A stretch of 64,000 nt of DNA. Origin: Hyaloscypha bicolor E (Eukaryota; Ascomycota; Leotiomycetes; Helotiales; Hyaloscyphaceae). The notes beneath the pieces are model-generated. The model did no database searches. It had not been told where the DNA came from and was given only the letters and a program-made list of their open reading frames with translations. The stretch spans positions 1,844,812 through 1,908,811 of the forward strand of contig NW_020194589.1 in NCBI RefSeq assembly GCF_002865645.1, written 5' to 3'. This document shows, piece by piece, positions 46,735 to 60,730 of the stretch. The translations under genes were made by a program, and so were the position numbers. How positions within the stretch are numbered: the stretch's first letter is position 1; every line of letters starts with the position of its first letter.

Positions 46735-49700
46735 CTTCTAAAACTTTTCTAGCTACTAGCTTCCTCTAAAAACTCTCTATAATTATTTTATTATTATATT
46801 AGGTAATAGAATTAAAAATATAGTTTATTAATTTTATTTAACTAACTTATAAATTACTTCTAATAATTCTCTTTTATAAAGGTAATATAAATATAATATA
46901 TATAATTAGATATAAAGCTTATCTGATTTCCTAATTAGTTTATAAATCCCAATTTAGTTTCTATTTATAAATAAATTATTATTTTATAGACCCAAAAACT
47001 TAGAAAAGTTAATTTAATTTTCTAATTTATTTATAAATTTCTTTTTTGGAATTTTCTAGATATTTTTAATATAAAGCCAGTTTCAAATTTATAATTATTA
47101 TTTAAAAAAAAAGTATTATAAAAAGGCCTCTCTTTTTCTATTAATTAATCTTTTTTCTTTTTAATTATAATATTATATCTAGTTTCTTCTTGTTTCTTGC
47201 CTTTTTTTTTCAAGCCTTTTTTAAGTCTTTTTTAAGCTTTTTTAAGCTTTTTTCTAATTTCCTCTTTTATTTCTTTATTTATTAAAATAAATTCTTCTTT
47301 TAATACTTATTAGCCTATTACTAATTATTTAACTAATACTTCTATAGCCTTAATTTACTTTTACTATTTTTAATATTTCAAGAATATTACTAAGTTTCCC
47401 GATTTTATTTATATTAAAAATAATAACTATTTAATATATAATTACTATTATTCTAAGAATAAGAAATATAATCTTATAAATTATAATTTCTTTTCTTTAT
47501 TTTCTATTCTAATATTATCTAAAGTTTCTTAAATATATATAATATAATTAAACTACTTTTTTTAAGCTATAAATATATATAAGTATTTTACTTAACTTTT
47601 ATTTAAAAGAGAAAAAGTTATTATTATTCTTTTTTTATATTAAAGTTTATATATTTCTTATATTAAAGCTATTATTCGAGGTTAATAGATTTCTTTAATA
47701 ATTCAAGAAATGAATTAAATAATTCTTATTAGCTTAGTATAAATATAAAGTATTTTTAAAGATATAATTAATATTCTTTAATATTAAATAAGCTTATTTC
47801 CTTTTTATTTCTTATTAATAGCTAATAGCTTTCTGGACTAATTTATTATTTATTTCTTAAAAGAATAAAAATAAAAATAAGAATAAAAATAGTAAAGAAT
47901 AGTTATAAGAATAAGATATTTATAGAATATAGAAATTAGAGTTTTTGGAATTTTTAATAATTTTTATATGGTTTTTGCAAGAATAAATATATGGTTTTTT
48001 AATAGTTTTCTAATAAAAGCATTTATTTTTTATATTTCTATTTAGTTAATAGTATTATAATATATTTTTTTTCTAAATATTCTTATAATTCTTAAGCTAT
48101 ATTTTCCAGATTATTTAATAGTTTCTATATATTATCTACTAGTAAATAACCTTTTTAATATATAAAATACTTTTTTTCTTTTCTATCTTTTTTATAAGCT
48201 ATAATAAATTCTATTTCGAATTTCTTTTTACTTTTAATTTTAACTAGTTCTAGTTCTATTATAGTACTAGTTTATAAATACTATAATTCTAAGAAAGAAA
48301 TATAGAAAATATTATAGATTTAATATAATAGTAATAATTTCAAGTAATATATCTATTTATATATTTCTATATTTTTTTAGAATTTTAAAAGAACTAAAAT
48401 ATTTATTTATTAGCTTTATATTAGATTATAGCTATTAAATATTCTTTATTATATATCTGGAATTCTTTATTAATATATTTTTTATTATAATACTTTTTTT
48501 TATATATCTATTATTTCTTGTTATTACTTTTTTAATACTTTTTATTTTATTTAAATTCTTTATATTTTTTTTTATATTACTAATATTTCTTTTTCTAAAA
48601 TATTATTCTTAATATATAATTTAATACTAGAATAGAATTCATATAATATATAAAATAGAAATATTTCTATTATTAAATATATAGAATTATTATATATAAA
48701 TTCTATAAAAATAAGCTTTATTATCTAATTATTTTACTAATAACTAATATAGTATCTTAAGTATTATTTCAGAATTTGGTTTAGGTTCTTTATTTATTTA
48801 TTAGTTTATAAATAGAATACTATATTTAGTTATTATTAAACCTTTAAATAGAAATATAGACTTAATTAGAACTTATTTATAAAAACAAATCTTTTATTAA
48901 AAATTATATTTATAAATATATTGAAATCTTTAATAATATAATATATAAATAGCTCTATTAGTTTAGGAGCCGAGATCTCTTTAATAATTGAAATATATTA
49001 TATTATTTTTATATATTTATTAATAATAATAAATATAGAATTATATATTTTATTATAAAACCTAAAAGAAAATAATTCTATAATAAAGTCTATAGTAATT
49101 TCTTATTATAACTTAAAAGAAATAGAAAACAAACTAAATATATTATATAATAAATATCTTTTTACTTTAGTTTATTAATATATAAAACAAGTTTTAATAT
49201 AGTCTTTTATATCTTTTCTTATATTTTACTAAAAGTACTTTTTCTAGAAAATTTCTAGTATTTTACTAATATTAAAATACTTATTTATAAGATTATTATA
49301 ATTAGCTTATAATAATTTTTCTTTAAAAGCCGGTTTATTTAATATATAAATAATATTCCGATATTTTAATAATCTAGATATATTAAGTTTTTAAGTTTTA
49401 ATAGCTCTAGTAAAATCCCTTTTAAAAACTATTTATATTACTAGTATTATATTAATAGATTAAGCTTTTAGTATTATAATAGTAATTCAAATAATTTATT
49501 TTTATATTTTTTATATACTATTTCGGATCTAATTATTTATATAGCTAGAATTCGTAATATATACTATTTATAACTAGTTATATTAATAATAAACTCAAGT
49601 AATAGTATTTCTAGTATTATTCTATTACTAAAATAGATTTTCTTTTTAGAATTTCTTAATATTTTATTAATTAAAGAATATTTATTTCTTTTTTTCTAGG

Positions 49701-52700
49701 CCTTATATTATAGTATTATAGAAATAGTATAATATTTTATTATTACTATTTATAAGGCTTTCTATTTTATATTTTATAGCTTATTATAAAATATAAATAA
49801 TAAAATGTTTTTCTTTATATTTATTATAAAATCTGGCTTTTTTAATAGCTTATTAGTAAAATTATTATACTCTAGCTAGTATTCTAAAATAAAGTTAAAA
49901 GCAGCTAGTTTCTTTATTTATTTTATTTATTAATTATTTAAATTTCGTTTAATTATAAAATATTTTAAATTATTATAATTTATTTTAATAATAATAATAA
50001 TATATTAAATATATATTAAATAATATTACTAAATATAAAATACTAGAATAATAATTAAGAGTTTAAAATTATATATTTTATATTTGCTTTTAATTATAAT
50101 TATCTTTTTTAAATAGAAAGTAATAAAGTATTATCTAGTTTTTATTCTTTTACTAAAAAGCTAGAAAATTATATTTATAATTATAAATTTTGAAATATTC
50201 GTTTTTATATAAATTTTTAAGGCTAAATTAAAATAATAAAAAATTAATATTATTATAAATATAATTTATAGCTTCTTAAAAGCCTTATTTACCTTATTTG
50301 TCTAGCTAAACTAATATAATAATTTTCTGCTGGTTTTTAATAAATTAGTTAATTCTTTTATTATTCTGAAATATCTGTAAATAAATCTTTAATAAAAGTT
50401 AATAAAATTTAGAAATACTTGAATTTTCTAAATATTATTTTTCGGGACTAGTTATTTCCTAATAGCTATAATTCGGCTAGCTTCTATTTCTATATTATCT
50501 GAACTAATTATAAATTTCAGGAATTTTATTTATTTATATTAAACTTGTATTTTACTAAGTTTATAAAAAGCTAATATTATTATAATTACTCGAATATATA
50601 TTAGATTACTATTATATATTATTTTAGGTTTTTTAAATAAATTAAAATATTATCTAAATAGACTATATAAATAATATTTATAAGACCTATTAGTATATAA
50701 TTAATATATATCTGAAATATTACTAGAATATTAAAAAGTCTAAAGAATATAATATAGTATTTAAAATATTTATAATATATTCGAAATACTATTTTTTATT
50801 TATTATTTTCCCGGATTAATAACTAATAATAAATATTCTTTAAATCTAGCTTTATATATATTTTTGCTTTATAAAGTTTATTTATTATCTTATTAATAAA
50901 TAATAATAATATTCGATTCTTAATAATAATTCTATTTAGATTCTAGTAATTAATATATAAATATAAGCCGCTTTTTTTCTTTAAAATAAATATAATTAAA
51001 ATATTAGCTAAACTAATAAAATAATAAATCTATTTCTTTTTTAAGCTAGTATTAAGATATTTTCAAAGAATTTCAAGCTCTTTTTCTAATAAAATATATA
51101 TAGAATTATATAATAATTAGAATTCTGGTTTTAAATTTATATAATATTTTATTATATAATAATCGGGTAATATATCTATAGCCTTTATAGAAAATACTCG
51201 GAAAAGATCCCGATATTTCTTGAGAAATATAATTGTTTTATTTATAATAATAGTAATAATTCTTTAGTTATTTATTATAGAATAAGTAATTAATAAAAAA
51301 CATATATTTTATATTTTATTACTTTAATAAATTTTCTGGTATTTAGAACTTTAATTTTTTATAATTAAATCTAGTATTTCTATATTATTTCTTTAAAGGA
51401 AATTAGAAAATTAATCTAATAAAGCTATAGAAATTCAAGTATTATATTAATATAGTTCAAATTAAAATTATATAATATAAAATATATATTAGCCTTTTTT
51501 TAGTTTCCTAATATATTTTTAGTAATAATTCTAAGAATATAGTTTTTATATAAATAAATTTTCTTTTTTTCTAGTAAAATTAAGGAAATTACTCTTAATA
51601 TTAATAGAATATTTATATTTAAAGCTAGTTTTCTTTTTATATAATTGGCTTTTATACTCGAATTAACTAATATTTTAATTCTATATTTATTTTTTCTTAT
51701 TTTAATAGTAATTTTAATTACTATTCTCGTTTTAGGAACTTTGCTTTCTATAATATAAATAAATATAATTATTATAAAATATATTCGTTTTTCGGCTTCT
51801 TTAATTCTAGATATTTATATATTTTATAACCAGATTTATTATAGTTATAATAAGTTAATTTTCTTTAATTTAAGTAAATAATAATATAGTAATTCTTTTT
51901 TTTAATAAATAAAGCAAATTATATCCGGTTTTATAAATCCCGATATAGGTATTATATTAGATTTTATTATTATATCTTTACTATTTTGGTTTTATAAATC
52001 TTATAATAGAAATATATTTTTCTTTTATTTTCCTTTATTATTACTTTTCTCTTTTCTTCTATTTCTTTTCTTTTATTATCTTATTAGCTTATTATTATAT
52101 TTCTATTAAATAAATAAATTCAAGTTATTCTTAACTTTTATAGTTATAGAAATAAGTTTTTTTCTTTCTTATAAAATATTTCTTTAATAATTAATCTCTT
52201 TCCGAATTTCTTACCTTAAGCTATTAAATAAGTTATTTTATTTTTATAATAAACTTATATATTCTAAATTATCTAATAGGCTATTTAAATAAAATATAAA
52301 GCTTTAAATACTCTGGCCTAGCTATTATTTAGTATTTTTAAACTTAATAAGAGTATTATTACTATAGTTTTCTAGATTTAAAATAGAATTCTTTATAAAC
52401 TTAATAAAGGTCTTCTAATTTATAATATTAATATTTACTAATTACTTTTTATATTTCTAGATATCTCTGGCTATATTCTTAAAACAAAAAATATAATATA
52501 TAACCTTTATTATATTTATAGCCTAAGTAATTCTATTATTTTTATATTATTTTAGTTTTATTTAATAAAAGAAGTTCTGGGCTTTTTTAATATTTTTCCT
52601 TTTATAAATTAGTAGTTTTCGGGGTTTTAAAGCCTTTTAAACTAAAAATACTACTAGAAGTATAATAGACTCTATATTAGATATTCGAATATTTTTAAGA

Positions 52701-53345
52701 TAATAGATCTAAGCTTTTAGCTTCTCTAAATTCTCTTTCTATTATATTTCTATTTCTAATTTAATAATATAATAATAAGCCGCTATTAATTTCTTTATTA
52801 TTATTATTTTATTAGCTAGTTCTAGAAATATCTGAGTTCTATTTTCTTTTCCTAATTAGATAATATAAAAAGTATCTAATTAGGTACTTTTTTAAATATC
52901 TAATTAGATTATTCTAATAATAATAGAAGTATTTCTTTTAGTTAATATTCTAGCTATTAATAATTTTATTTATTAATAGCTTAATTATCTTATAATAAAC
53001 TACTTTCTAAAAATTAGATTAATTAGAATATAAAATATATAATAGTAAGATAATATATAAATAATTAAAATAAATAAACTATAGAATAATACTTATAAAT
53101 ATAACTAATTTCAAGAATTAATTCTAGTAAAAAACTAATTAATATTTCTTTTTAAAGCTAGAAATGTCTTTCTATATATTCCCTAATATTTAGCCAAATA
53201 TATAAAGTCCTTTATTTAATTAGGAAATGTAATTCTATATAATTTATATAATTCTAATTATAAGCTTTATTTAAAATAAGAAACTAGATCTATAATATCT
53301 AATACTTATTTATATATTATTATATATATTTATTATAATTATTTA
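46735..53345 (-). mobile_element. Chromovirus-type Ty3/gypsy, copy B, more heavily RIPped
   Basis: Colinear with 1-6,615 in the same orientation at an offset of about 46,720. On the minus strand the RT box VYLDNILIY is at about 50,678-50,632. The gag initiator has become ATA at 52,957-52,955, followed by ARILTKRNTSII, which parallels MARVLTRRNIFAI of copy A. G+C and readable motifs are lower than in copy A. The left edge abuts the G-long 3' LTR and the right edge abuts a Copia fragment. No LTR pair or target duplication was identified, so it may be truncated at one or both ends. Confidence 0.88.
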
Positions 53346-55030
53346 AACCCCGATTTTCTAGATTCTATTTCTTTTATAATATTACTAGCTATATAAAATA
53401 CTAGCCTAAAAATCTATAATAATTTCAAGCTTAATTAGTTTTTATATCTTATAGCTAAAGTTTCTTTTATAGAAGCTAATTTACTAGAACTATTTAAATT
53501 ATAATACTTTAAAGAAGCTATAATAAATTCGGATTCGAATAAATAAATAAATATAATAAAAAAAAGGTTCTTATTTCTATAAGAGAATAAAACCTAAATA
53601 TTAGTTAATTATTTAATAAATTAGTAAATCCTGTCTAATAAATAAATATATAAATATAAATAGAAATTATATAGCCAGATTATTTAATATAAGACCTAAT
53701 AAATAATTCGAAAAAATTAGTAAAAAAAGAGAATTAACTTTAATAAGATCTTTATTATAATTATTAAACTAATAAGCTATAAGCTTATTTTTATTATTAT
53801 AGCTGCCTTTAATTAAGAAATTAATTAAATAAATATTAAAACTATATTTTTATATAGAAAAATAGAAAAAATAGTTTTATATAAAATAATTAATTAGCCT
53901 TAAAAAGAAATGAATTAAGGTTTATAAGCTTAATTATATATTTTATAATTTAAAGTAAGCTCTTTAAATATAATATAATATATTATTAGAATTTCTTTAA
54001 TAGTTTAATTTCTAATTTCTAATTACTAATATTAGTATTTTTTATAAAAAAGAATATTATTATTATTATTTATATAAATAATCTATTAATTACTAGAAGA
54101 AATTATAAAGAAATTAATATATTTAAATAAGTCCTAAATAAATAATTTCAAATAAATAATCTTAAAGTTATTAACTTCTATTTAGATATAATAATTATAT
54201 AAGGTTATCTAAATTATATATTTTATTTTAGATAATAGTTTTATATTATAAAAGTATTTCGGGATTTTAATATAAAAAACTATAAACTAGCTATAACTTT
54301 AATAAACCCGAATAGAAATAATCTTATTTTTATATTAAAGAATTATCTGGCTTCTTTATTTAAAATTAAGAAATATTAGAAACTAATTAGCTTTTTTCTA
54401 TATATTATACTCGGATCCCGTTTTAATATTATTTTTATAATATCTATAATTAATTAATTTATTATAAACTTAATAGCTAAATATATTATTATAATAAAAA
54501 GAATTCTATAATATTTATAAGATATATTTATATATTAATTTATATATTATAAAGATCTTTAGATATTAATAGGCTATTTAAATATAAACTAGGTAAATAA
54601 TAGAAATATTTAATAGTTAACTAGCGGTTTTATTTTTAATATAAGTAGTAATATAATTAGCTAGTACTTAAAAAAGTAAAATACTATTATTTTCTTTTCT
54701 TATAAGTCCGAAACTATAGCCTAGATATAAATAACTAAAGAAATAATCTAGCTAAGCTAGTTTCTAGCCTAAGCTCTTTAGAAAAAATAGATTATTATAA
54801 TTATATATTATAATAACTAAGAAATAATTATATTTGCAAAAAATAACTAGTTTTATATTTAAATAAAATATATTAATATCCGGGAGAAATAAATATAAAA
54901 AGCTATTATAATAAAATAAATAAAGCTAGAATATATTTTTACTAATTTTTAATTAATAAACAGGCTTATAAAACTATTTATAAGAAATAAGTTCGAGTTT
55001 TTTAGAATATAATTAATATTAAGAAAATAT
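53346..55030 (+). mobile_element. Ty1/copia fragment, RT and RNase H region only (broken)
   Basis: Plus-strand translation gives the C-terminal RT and RNase H of a Copia polyprotein of a different lineage from the nested element. Motifs: YINNLLITRRNYKEINIFK at about 54,070 (from Y-V-D-D-LL-IT-GR, both Asp now Asn), LNKQFQINNLKVINFYLDII, FRDFNIKNYKLAITLINPN, KKYQKLISFFLYI, NINQVNNRNI-type RNase H start followed by LTSGFIFNISSNIISQ, and YINIREKQIQKAIIIK near the end. Gag, protease, integrase and LTRs are absent, so only the 3' third survives. Its left end coincides with the end of chromovirus copy B homology. Confidence 0.8.
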
Positions 55031-57571
55031 CCTAATTATAAATAATAGAAAATAAAAAAGGTAATATAAAAGAACTTATTTAAATACGTGATTTTCATGT
55101 GATTTTCCTAAATAAAATAGCTATAATTACTATAACTTTACTTTTAATAATTCCGGGTAATTTTTAAAGCTTTTATATTTTACTTTAATTCTTTATAGTA
55201 CTTTATATAAGATCTAGAAGAAATTAAATATAATAGTATTAAAAAAAAAAGCTTTTTACTTAAAACTTTATAACCTAACCTTTTTATATTTTAGCTATAT
55301 ACTAATCTCTCTTATACTAGTCTATTACTAATTACTAAATAATTATAAATAAATATCTTTTATTCTCTAGAATTCTTTTTCTCTTCTAATAAAACTCTAA
55401 TTAATTAGAAAACTCTTTAAAAATTTCTAATTTTATAATTTATAAGCCTTTAGCTTTTAAATATCTTAAAAACTCACTTATTAATAACTTATTTTCCTAA
55501 AATAAATATTAATATTATATATAAAAAGCTTTTAGTAATAAGATAATTATAAGAAAATATTAATAATATTAAAGAAATATAAGATTAGATTATAATAAAG
55601 AAAAGAAATCCTAATATATTTATTTCCGAGGCTATAGAAAATATTAAATCCCGAAGCTATAATAAGTTTAATTCTTATAAGTATATTTCTTATAGCTTAT
55701 TCTATAATTTAAAGAAATTATTTAAAGATATTAGATATATTAATATTAAAAAGGCTATTTATAATATAATAAATCTAATCTAGTTCTTTTTGCTTTTATT
55801 TTTAAAGTTTTAAATAAATTTAATCTTTAATAAGATCTAGGGCTATCTGGGCCTTATTATAGCTAGTATAAAGTCTAGTATCCAGTATTTTCCTCGAATA
55901 AATAAATAATATTCAAATTTTAATTATTTAAATAGCTCTTTATTTATTAAACTAGTATAAAACAAACTAATTAGAAAAAAAGTAATATATAATACTTTAA
56001 TATCTTTTTAGCCTTTATTAAATATACCTAAAAACTAATTATTTCCTTAAATATAATAATATTAAAACTATTAATTATTTCGGACTTTTTATTATAAAAA
56101 TAGTTAATTAAATAGAAATAGGAAAGAACTATAATAAGTACCTGTTTTATATATAAGTAATATAGCTTTCTGAGAAAAAAAAGGCATATTTGGCTTCTTA
56201 TTTTTAATTCTAATAATACTAAAGCTCTTAATACTATAATTTATAAAAGTAAACTAATTCTAATTTAAGCTATTTTTATTAAAAAAGTTTAAAAGTACTA
56301 GAAATTAATAAATAATAATAACTTATTTTATATTACGAATTCTAGTAAAAACTCGAATAAGTAATATATAAAACTATATTTCAAATAGCTTTAGAAAACT
56401 TTATAGAATAAGAATTAGCGGAATTTTTTTTTAATAAATAGGAAAATACTAATATTAGTAACGCGAATTAATATAATAAATAAAGAATAGAAATCTTTCT
56501 TTTATTCTACTTTTTCTATTTCTTTCTTTTTTAAGCTATAAACTCGCTCTGGATTATAATTCTTTTCTAAAACTCGCTTTTATTTTGCTTTATTTATAAA
56601 ACTAGTTCTTTTTATTCTTTATTAGAAAATAAGCCGCCTAAATATTATTTTAATACCAGTTCTAAATTAAATAAAAGATATTATAGTAGCTATAATAAAT
56701 AGAAAATTTAAGCTAGTTTCTAATAATAATATAATTATTTATTAATTCGAATAATTAGAAATAGATATAAAAAATCTAAATCTAAACTTATTAATATCTT
56801 TAATAGAATTATCTAAACTACTTTCTATAAATTACTTTCTTATACCTGTATTAAATAGATTAGATATAGAAAAGAAGATTATAATAGTTCTAGTTTCTGT
56901 TTTTTCTAACTTTACTAAAGGCTTATTATTTGCTTTAGAAGCTCTAGTATTTATCTCTTTTTATATTTTAATATATTTCTTATAACTTTAATTAGTTCTT
57001 AATACTCCTATATCTTATATATTAAGCCCTTTGAATTCCTTTATTCTTAAAGTATTAACTTCTCTAGCTTTTAAGTTATTTACTACTAGACTCTTAATTA
57101 CTAAGCTCTCGATTACTAAATCCTTAATTACTAGACCCTCGATTACTAAATCTTTAATTACTAGACCTTCGATTACTAGATCCTTATTTACTACTTTCTA
57201 GAGTTCCTTATCTAATACTTTTCGAAATTAATTTAATATAAAAGAATATATAAGAAAAAGAAATTAGAAGCTAGTAGCTAAATAAGAAAAGAAGTATTTA
57301 GAAAAAGAGAAAATAAAGATAATAAAACGAGCTATTAAGAAAATAAGAAAAGATATTATTTAAGCTATTTTTATTACTTTATTTTATATTTTCTATAATT
57401 AGAATTATTTAGAAATATTAGTTTTGTCTAGTATTATTCTTAAATAAAAGTATTTAATATAATTATATAATATTATATATATATAATTATATATAAGGCT
57501 AATTAGCTTATATAAATATATATATAAGATAGGCTTTATTTATTTCTTATTTTATAAGAAATTAATTAAAA

Positions 57572-57605
<34 letters not shown>

Positions 57606-57609
57606 TTAT
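55031..57609. other. RIPped repeat DNA of unknown type
   Basis: No element could be named. A possible mutated CCHC knuckle on the plus strand near 56,137-56,180 (CFIYK, stop, YSFL, from a C-x2-C-x-x-Y/F-G-H pattern) hints at a Gag-like or knuckle protein. A (TA)n run at about 57,580-57,606 borders the inverted G-long LTR. Confidence 0.35.
57086..57190 (+). repeat. Short tandem repeat, about 30-bp period
   Basis: Alternating TTAATTACTAGACC and TCGATTACTAAAT blocks repeat about 3.5 times, with drift between units. It lies in unidentified RIPped DNA. Confidence 0.7.
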
Positions 57610-57690
57610 TTAATATATAAAAAAGAAATTATAATAAAATAAAAACTTATATAAAATATATTAGAGTATAAAACGTGATTTAGTAATAAA

Positions 57691-57791
57691 ATAATAAGAT
57701 TAAAAATATAAATAATAAGATTAAAAATATAAATAATAAAATTAAAAATATAAATAATAAAATTAAAAATATAAATAATAAGATTAAAAAT
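57691..57791. repeat. 21-bp tandem repeat within LTR, about 5 units
   Basis: The unit AAGATTAAAAATATAAATAA (plus one T) repeats with almost no variation, except that AAGATT alternates with AAAATT. The other two LTRs have a single unit, so it expanded in this copy. Confidence 0.85.
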
Positions 57792-57906
57792 ATAAATAAT
57801 AAAATATATATAATATATAATATATAAAAGCTTAGTTAATTAAATATAAAAGAGGGATTTTTTTTAGAACTATAAAAAAGCTAGCTTTCTTATATAATTT
57901 CTATAA

Positions 57907-57942
57907 GTTATATATAAAAGGCTCTAGTTTTTATTATATAAT
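57907..57942. repeat. 36-bp palindrome, copy 5
   Basis: GTTATATATAAAAGGCTCTA continues to TTATTATATAATT; degraded form in the inverted LTR. Confidence 0.65.
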
Positions 57943-57989
57943 TAAAATATTAAAACTATTAAAATAAAGTAATTTGCTATATTATATTT

Positions 57990-60730
57990 AATTTCCTATT
58001 TATTTATACTTATTTTCTAAATATTAAAAACTAATAGAAAATTTCTATTTAGAATTCGAAATAATAAAATAATTAGAATTTTTCTTTACTAGTATTTCTA
58101 ATTTCTTTTTAATATACCGAAAATATAATCTATTATTCTTAAATAATCTTATTTTATATTTTCGAACTTATTTAAAAATAATTCGAATTTATTTAATTAT
58201 ATTCTTATACTAAATATAATATAGTTCTTTTTATTACTTAATATTTGTTTTTAACTATTAATTAATTTTAGCCTTTATAGCTAGATATTAAAGTAACTTA
58301 TTATAATAAATTATATTCTAAATTATATTAATATATTCTAAATAAATAGCTTTTTCGAATTTTATATTATTTTTAGTATTTTTAAATTAATTTTTAATAA
58401 AAAAAAGCTTTTAATAAGAGATTTTATTCTTATATATTTTATTCTAAATAATAACTAGGTTTATTAGAATTATAATAAAAGGTTTTTCGAGTAGTAAATT
58501 ATTATTAAGCTATTTTTTAATTACTATTTTATTCGAGAATTATTATTTAATTATAATTCTAGACTTATAAATTATTTAGCTAAAAATATTTATTTATTTA
58601 TTTAAATATTATATATTTAGATACTTATTTAACTTCTTTATATTTTTCAAATTAAAATTATTATAAATAAAGAAGTAATTAATATTCTTAAGAACTTTTT
58701 TATTAAAGAAAGCTATTTTCTTATAATTTATAAAAAAAATATAACTAATATTTTAATTTTTCTTATTAAGAAAAAACTCGCTATTTAAAGCTTTTATTAT
58801 AATAAGATAATATTATAATAATAATAAAGAGCTCAAATTAAGCTAAAGGCTATATACCGGACTAAAAGTACTAGCTATACGCCAAGTCACGTGCAGTGGC
58901 ACCACGTGACTAGTACTATATAATAGCTTTAGTAATAGCTAGATTATTAGTATTTTCTTTATACTAATAATAATTAATATTTCTAGAAATATAATATTAG
59001 GCTAATTAAAAATAAATAATTAGATAAATAAGATATTTAGCTAATATTTTATAAAATCTAAACTATATTAAAGGATTTATTATTAAGAATTAAAAAGCTA
59101 AAATAAAATAGTTATTATTTAGATTTCTATATTTTAATACTTTATTTTTTCGAAAATAAAATAATAATATTTCTATTTCTTTTATTAAAAGCTTTTAAAT
59201 ACTAAGCTTTTTAATCTATTTCAGGTAATTTTTCTTATAAATATAGCTATTTATACTTAGATTAGAAATACTAGATTCAGGAATAGAAGCTATAATATTA
59301 AATTAGAATTATAGATTCGAGTAAAATTAATTAGAAACCTAATACTTATATTTACAGTTTATAATTTCTTTATTTTCTAAAAAGAAATCCCGTATTTTCT
59401 TATTTATTTAAATAATAGAAATATATTTCTTATTCTTAGTAACTTTATAGATTTTAGTAATTATTTTTAAGATATTTATAAGCTTAATATTAATTATTTA
59501 GATAAAGAAAATATTAGTAAATTACTAAAAATATATTTTATAGAAAGCTTTAAAAAATCTATTAGTAATTTTATAATATTCTTATTTATAAATGAATTCC
59601 AGAATATTATTATATAATTCTTTAAAGATATAATTATTCTAATAACTAAATATTAGCTTTTATTTAGCTAATATTTTATAAGTATAATATTTAGATATAT
59701 TATTAATATTATTAATTTTTTTATTTTAATTCTTGGCTTTTTAAATAATATTTCTTTCTTATTTTTCTTTATTTTATTTCTTAGTATATTACTAATCTTA
59801 TATTTAGACTAATATCTAGATCTATATTATTTATTAGAAATTTTAAGCTTAGCTTGCTTTTCTTTTTTATTAGATTCTTAATTAGTTATACTAGTTCTAT
59901 TAGTTTTATTAGTAATATTAGTAATAGGCTTTATTAAATTAGTTCTAGTTTTACTAGCTAAATCTAATTAAATTACTATTAAAATTATAATAGAAATCTA
60001 TTTTCTAGGCTTATTATAAAAGCTAGAGAAAAGTTTATTATTATAATATTTTTTTAATAAGAATTTCAGAAATATTAAAAGTATATTATCTAGCCTTAAG
60101 ATTATTAGCTAATAATAGTTTAAAAACTAATTCTTTAGGTTCTAAAATAACTTTAATATATTTAAATATCTTAATAATATCTAATTTAATAAATATACTA
60201 GTATTTTAATATTTTTTATTTTTAATATACTCTAAAATTATTTTATTAATTAATTAAATAGCCTTATATATTAAAGCCTTTATTTTAATAAAAAAAGTAT
60301 AACTTCTTATAAATATTTTTACTAAGGTTATTATAAATATTATTAATATATTAGCTAAAGGCTTTATTATATAATATAATTTTATTCTAATTATTAGTTT
60401 TTAGACTATTTATTATAGTCTTAATCTTATTAAGCTTTTCTTATTTGTTTTTAGAAATGCCTTTAATAATATTCTCGAATTCCCTATTATTAGCTTAGTA
60501 GTTCTTTAGCTTTTTCTTAGTTAATCCTAGTCTAGTTCTATTTCTAATAAAGGTTTTCTATTTTAAGAGCTTATTATATATATTACTTAGCTTATTAAGA
60601 ATATTTATATTAAATTCGGTAATTATAGCTATTTTTTCTAGTATTAATAAGCCTTTTATAATTACTTAAGCTTTCTTAATACTCTAAATTTTAATACTAT
60701 TAATTTATAAGCTTTTAATAATATTATAGC
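57990..60730 (-). pseudogene. ORF X of inverted G-long copy (broken)
   Basis: Reverse-complement match to 43,691-46,340 over its full length. For example, the segment around 60,100-60,180 corresponds to 44,175-44,300 (YTKAILESRELEFKLLLANN in the first copy). It carries its own stops and a 136-bp insertion at 58,795-58,930. Function unknown. The fact that both copies keep the same frame content shows it was part of the ancestral element. Confidence 0.6.
58795..58930. mobile_element. Small insertion (about 136 bp, MITE-like) in ORF X of inverted G-long copy
   Basis: The first G-long copy lacks this block at about 45,505. AGCTTT occurs at both ends (58,789-58,794 and 58,925-58,930), consistent with a target duplication. 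The inner ends are weakly inverted (TATTATAAT / ATTATATAG). It includes a little-mutated palindromic patch AGTCACGTGCAGTGGCACCA at about 58,884 that retains CA/TG, so it arrived after most RIP. Confidence 0.5.

Larger units (their letters stand above)
57610..57986 (-). repeat. 3' LTR of inverted G-long copy, with internal expansion
   Basis: Reverse complement of the G-long LTR, longer than the other two because an A+T block has been amplified at 57,691-57,791. The palindrome lies at 57,907-57,942. Confidence 0.75.

Noticed and set aside
57580..57606. (TA)n run as an origin or promoter
   Set aside because: Simple microsatellite in A+T-rich RIPped DNA; no further signal.
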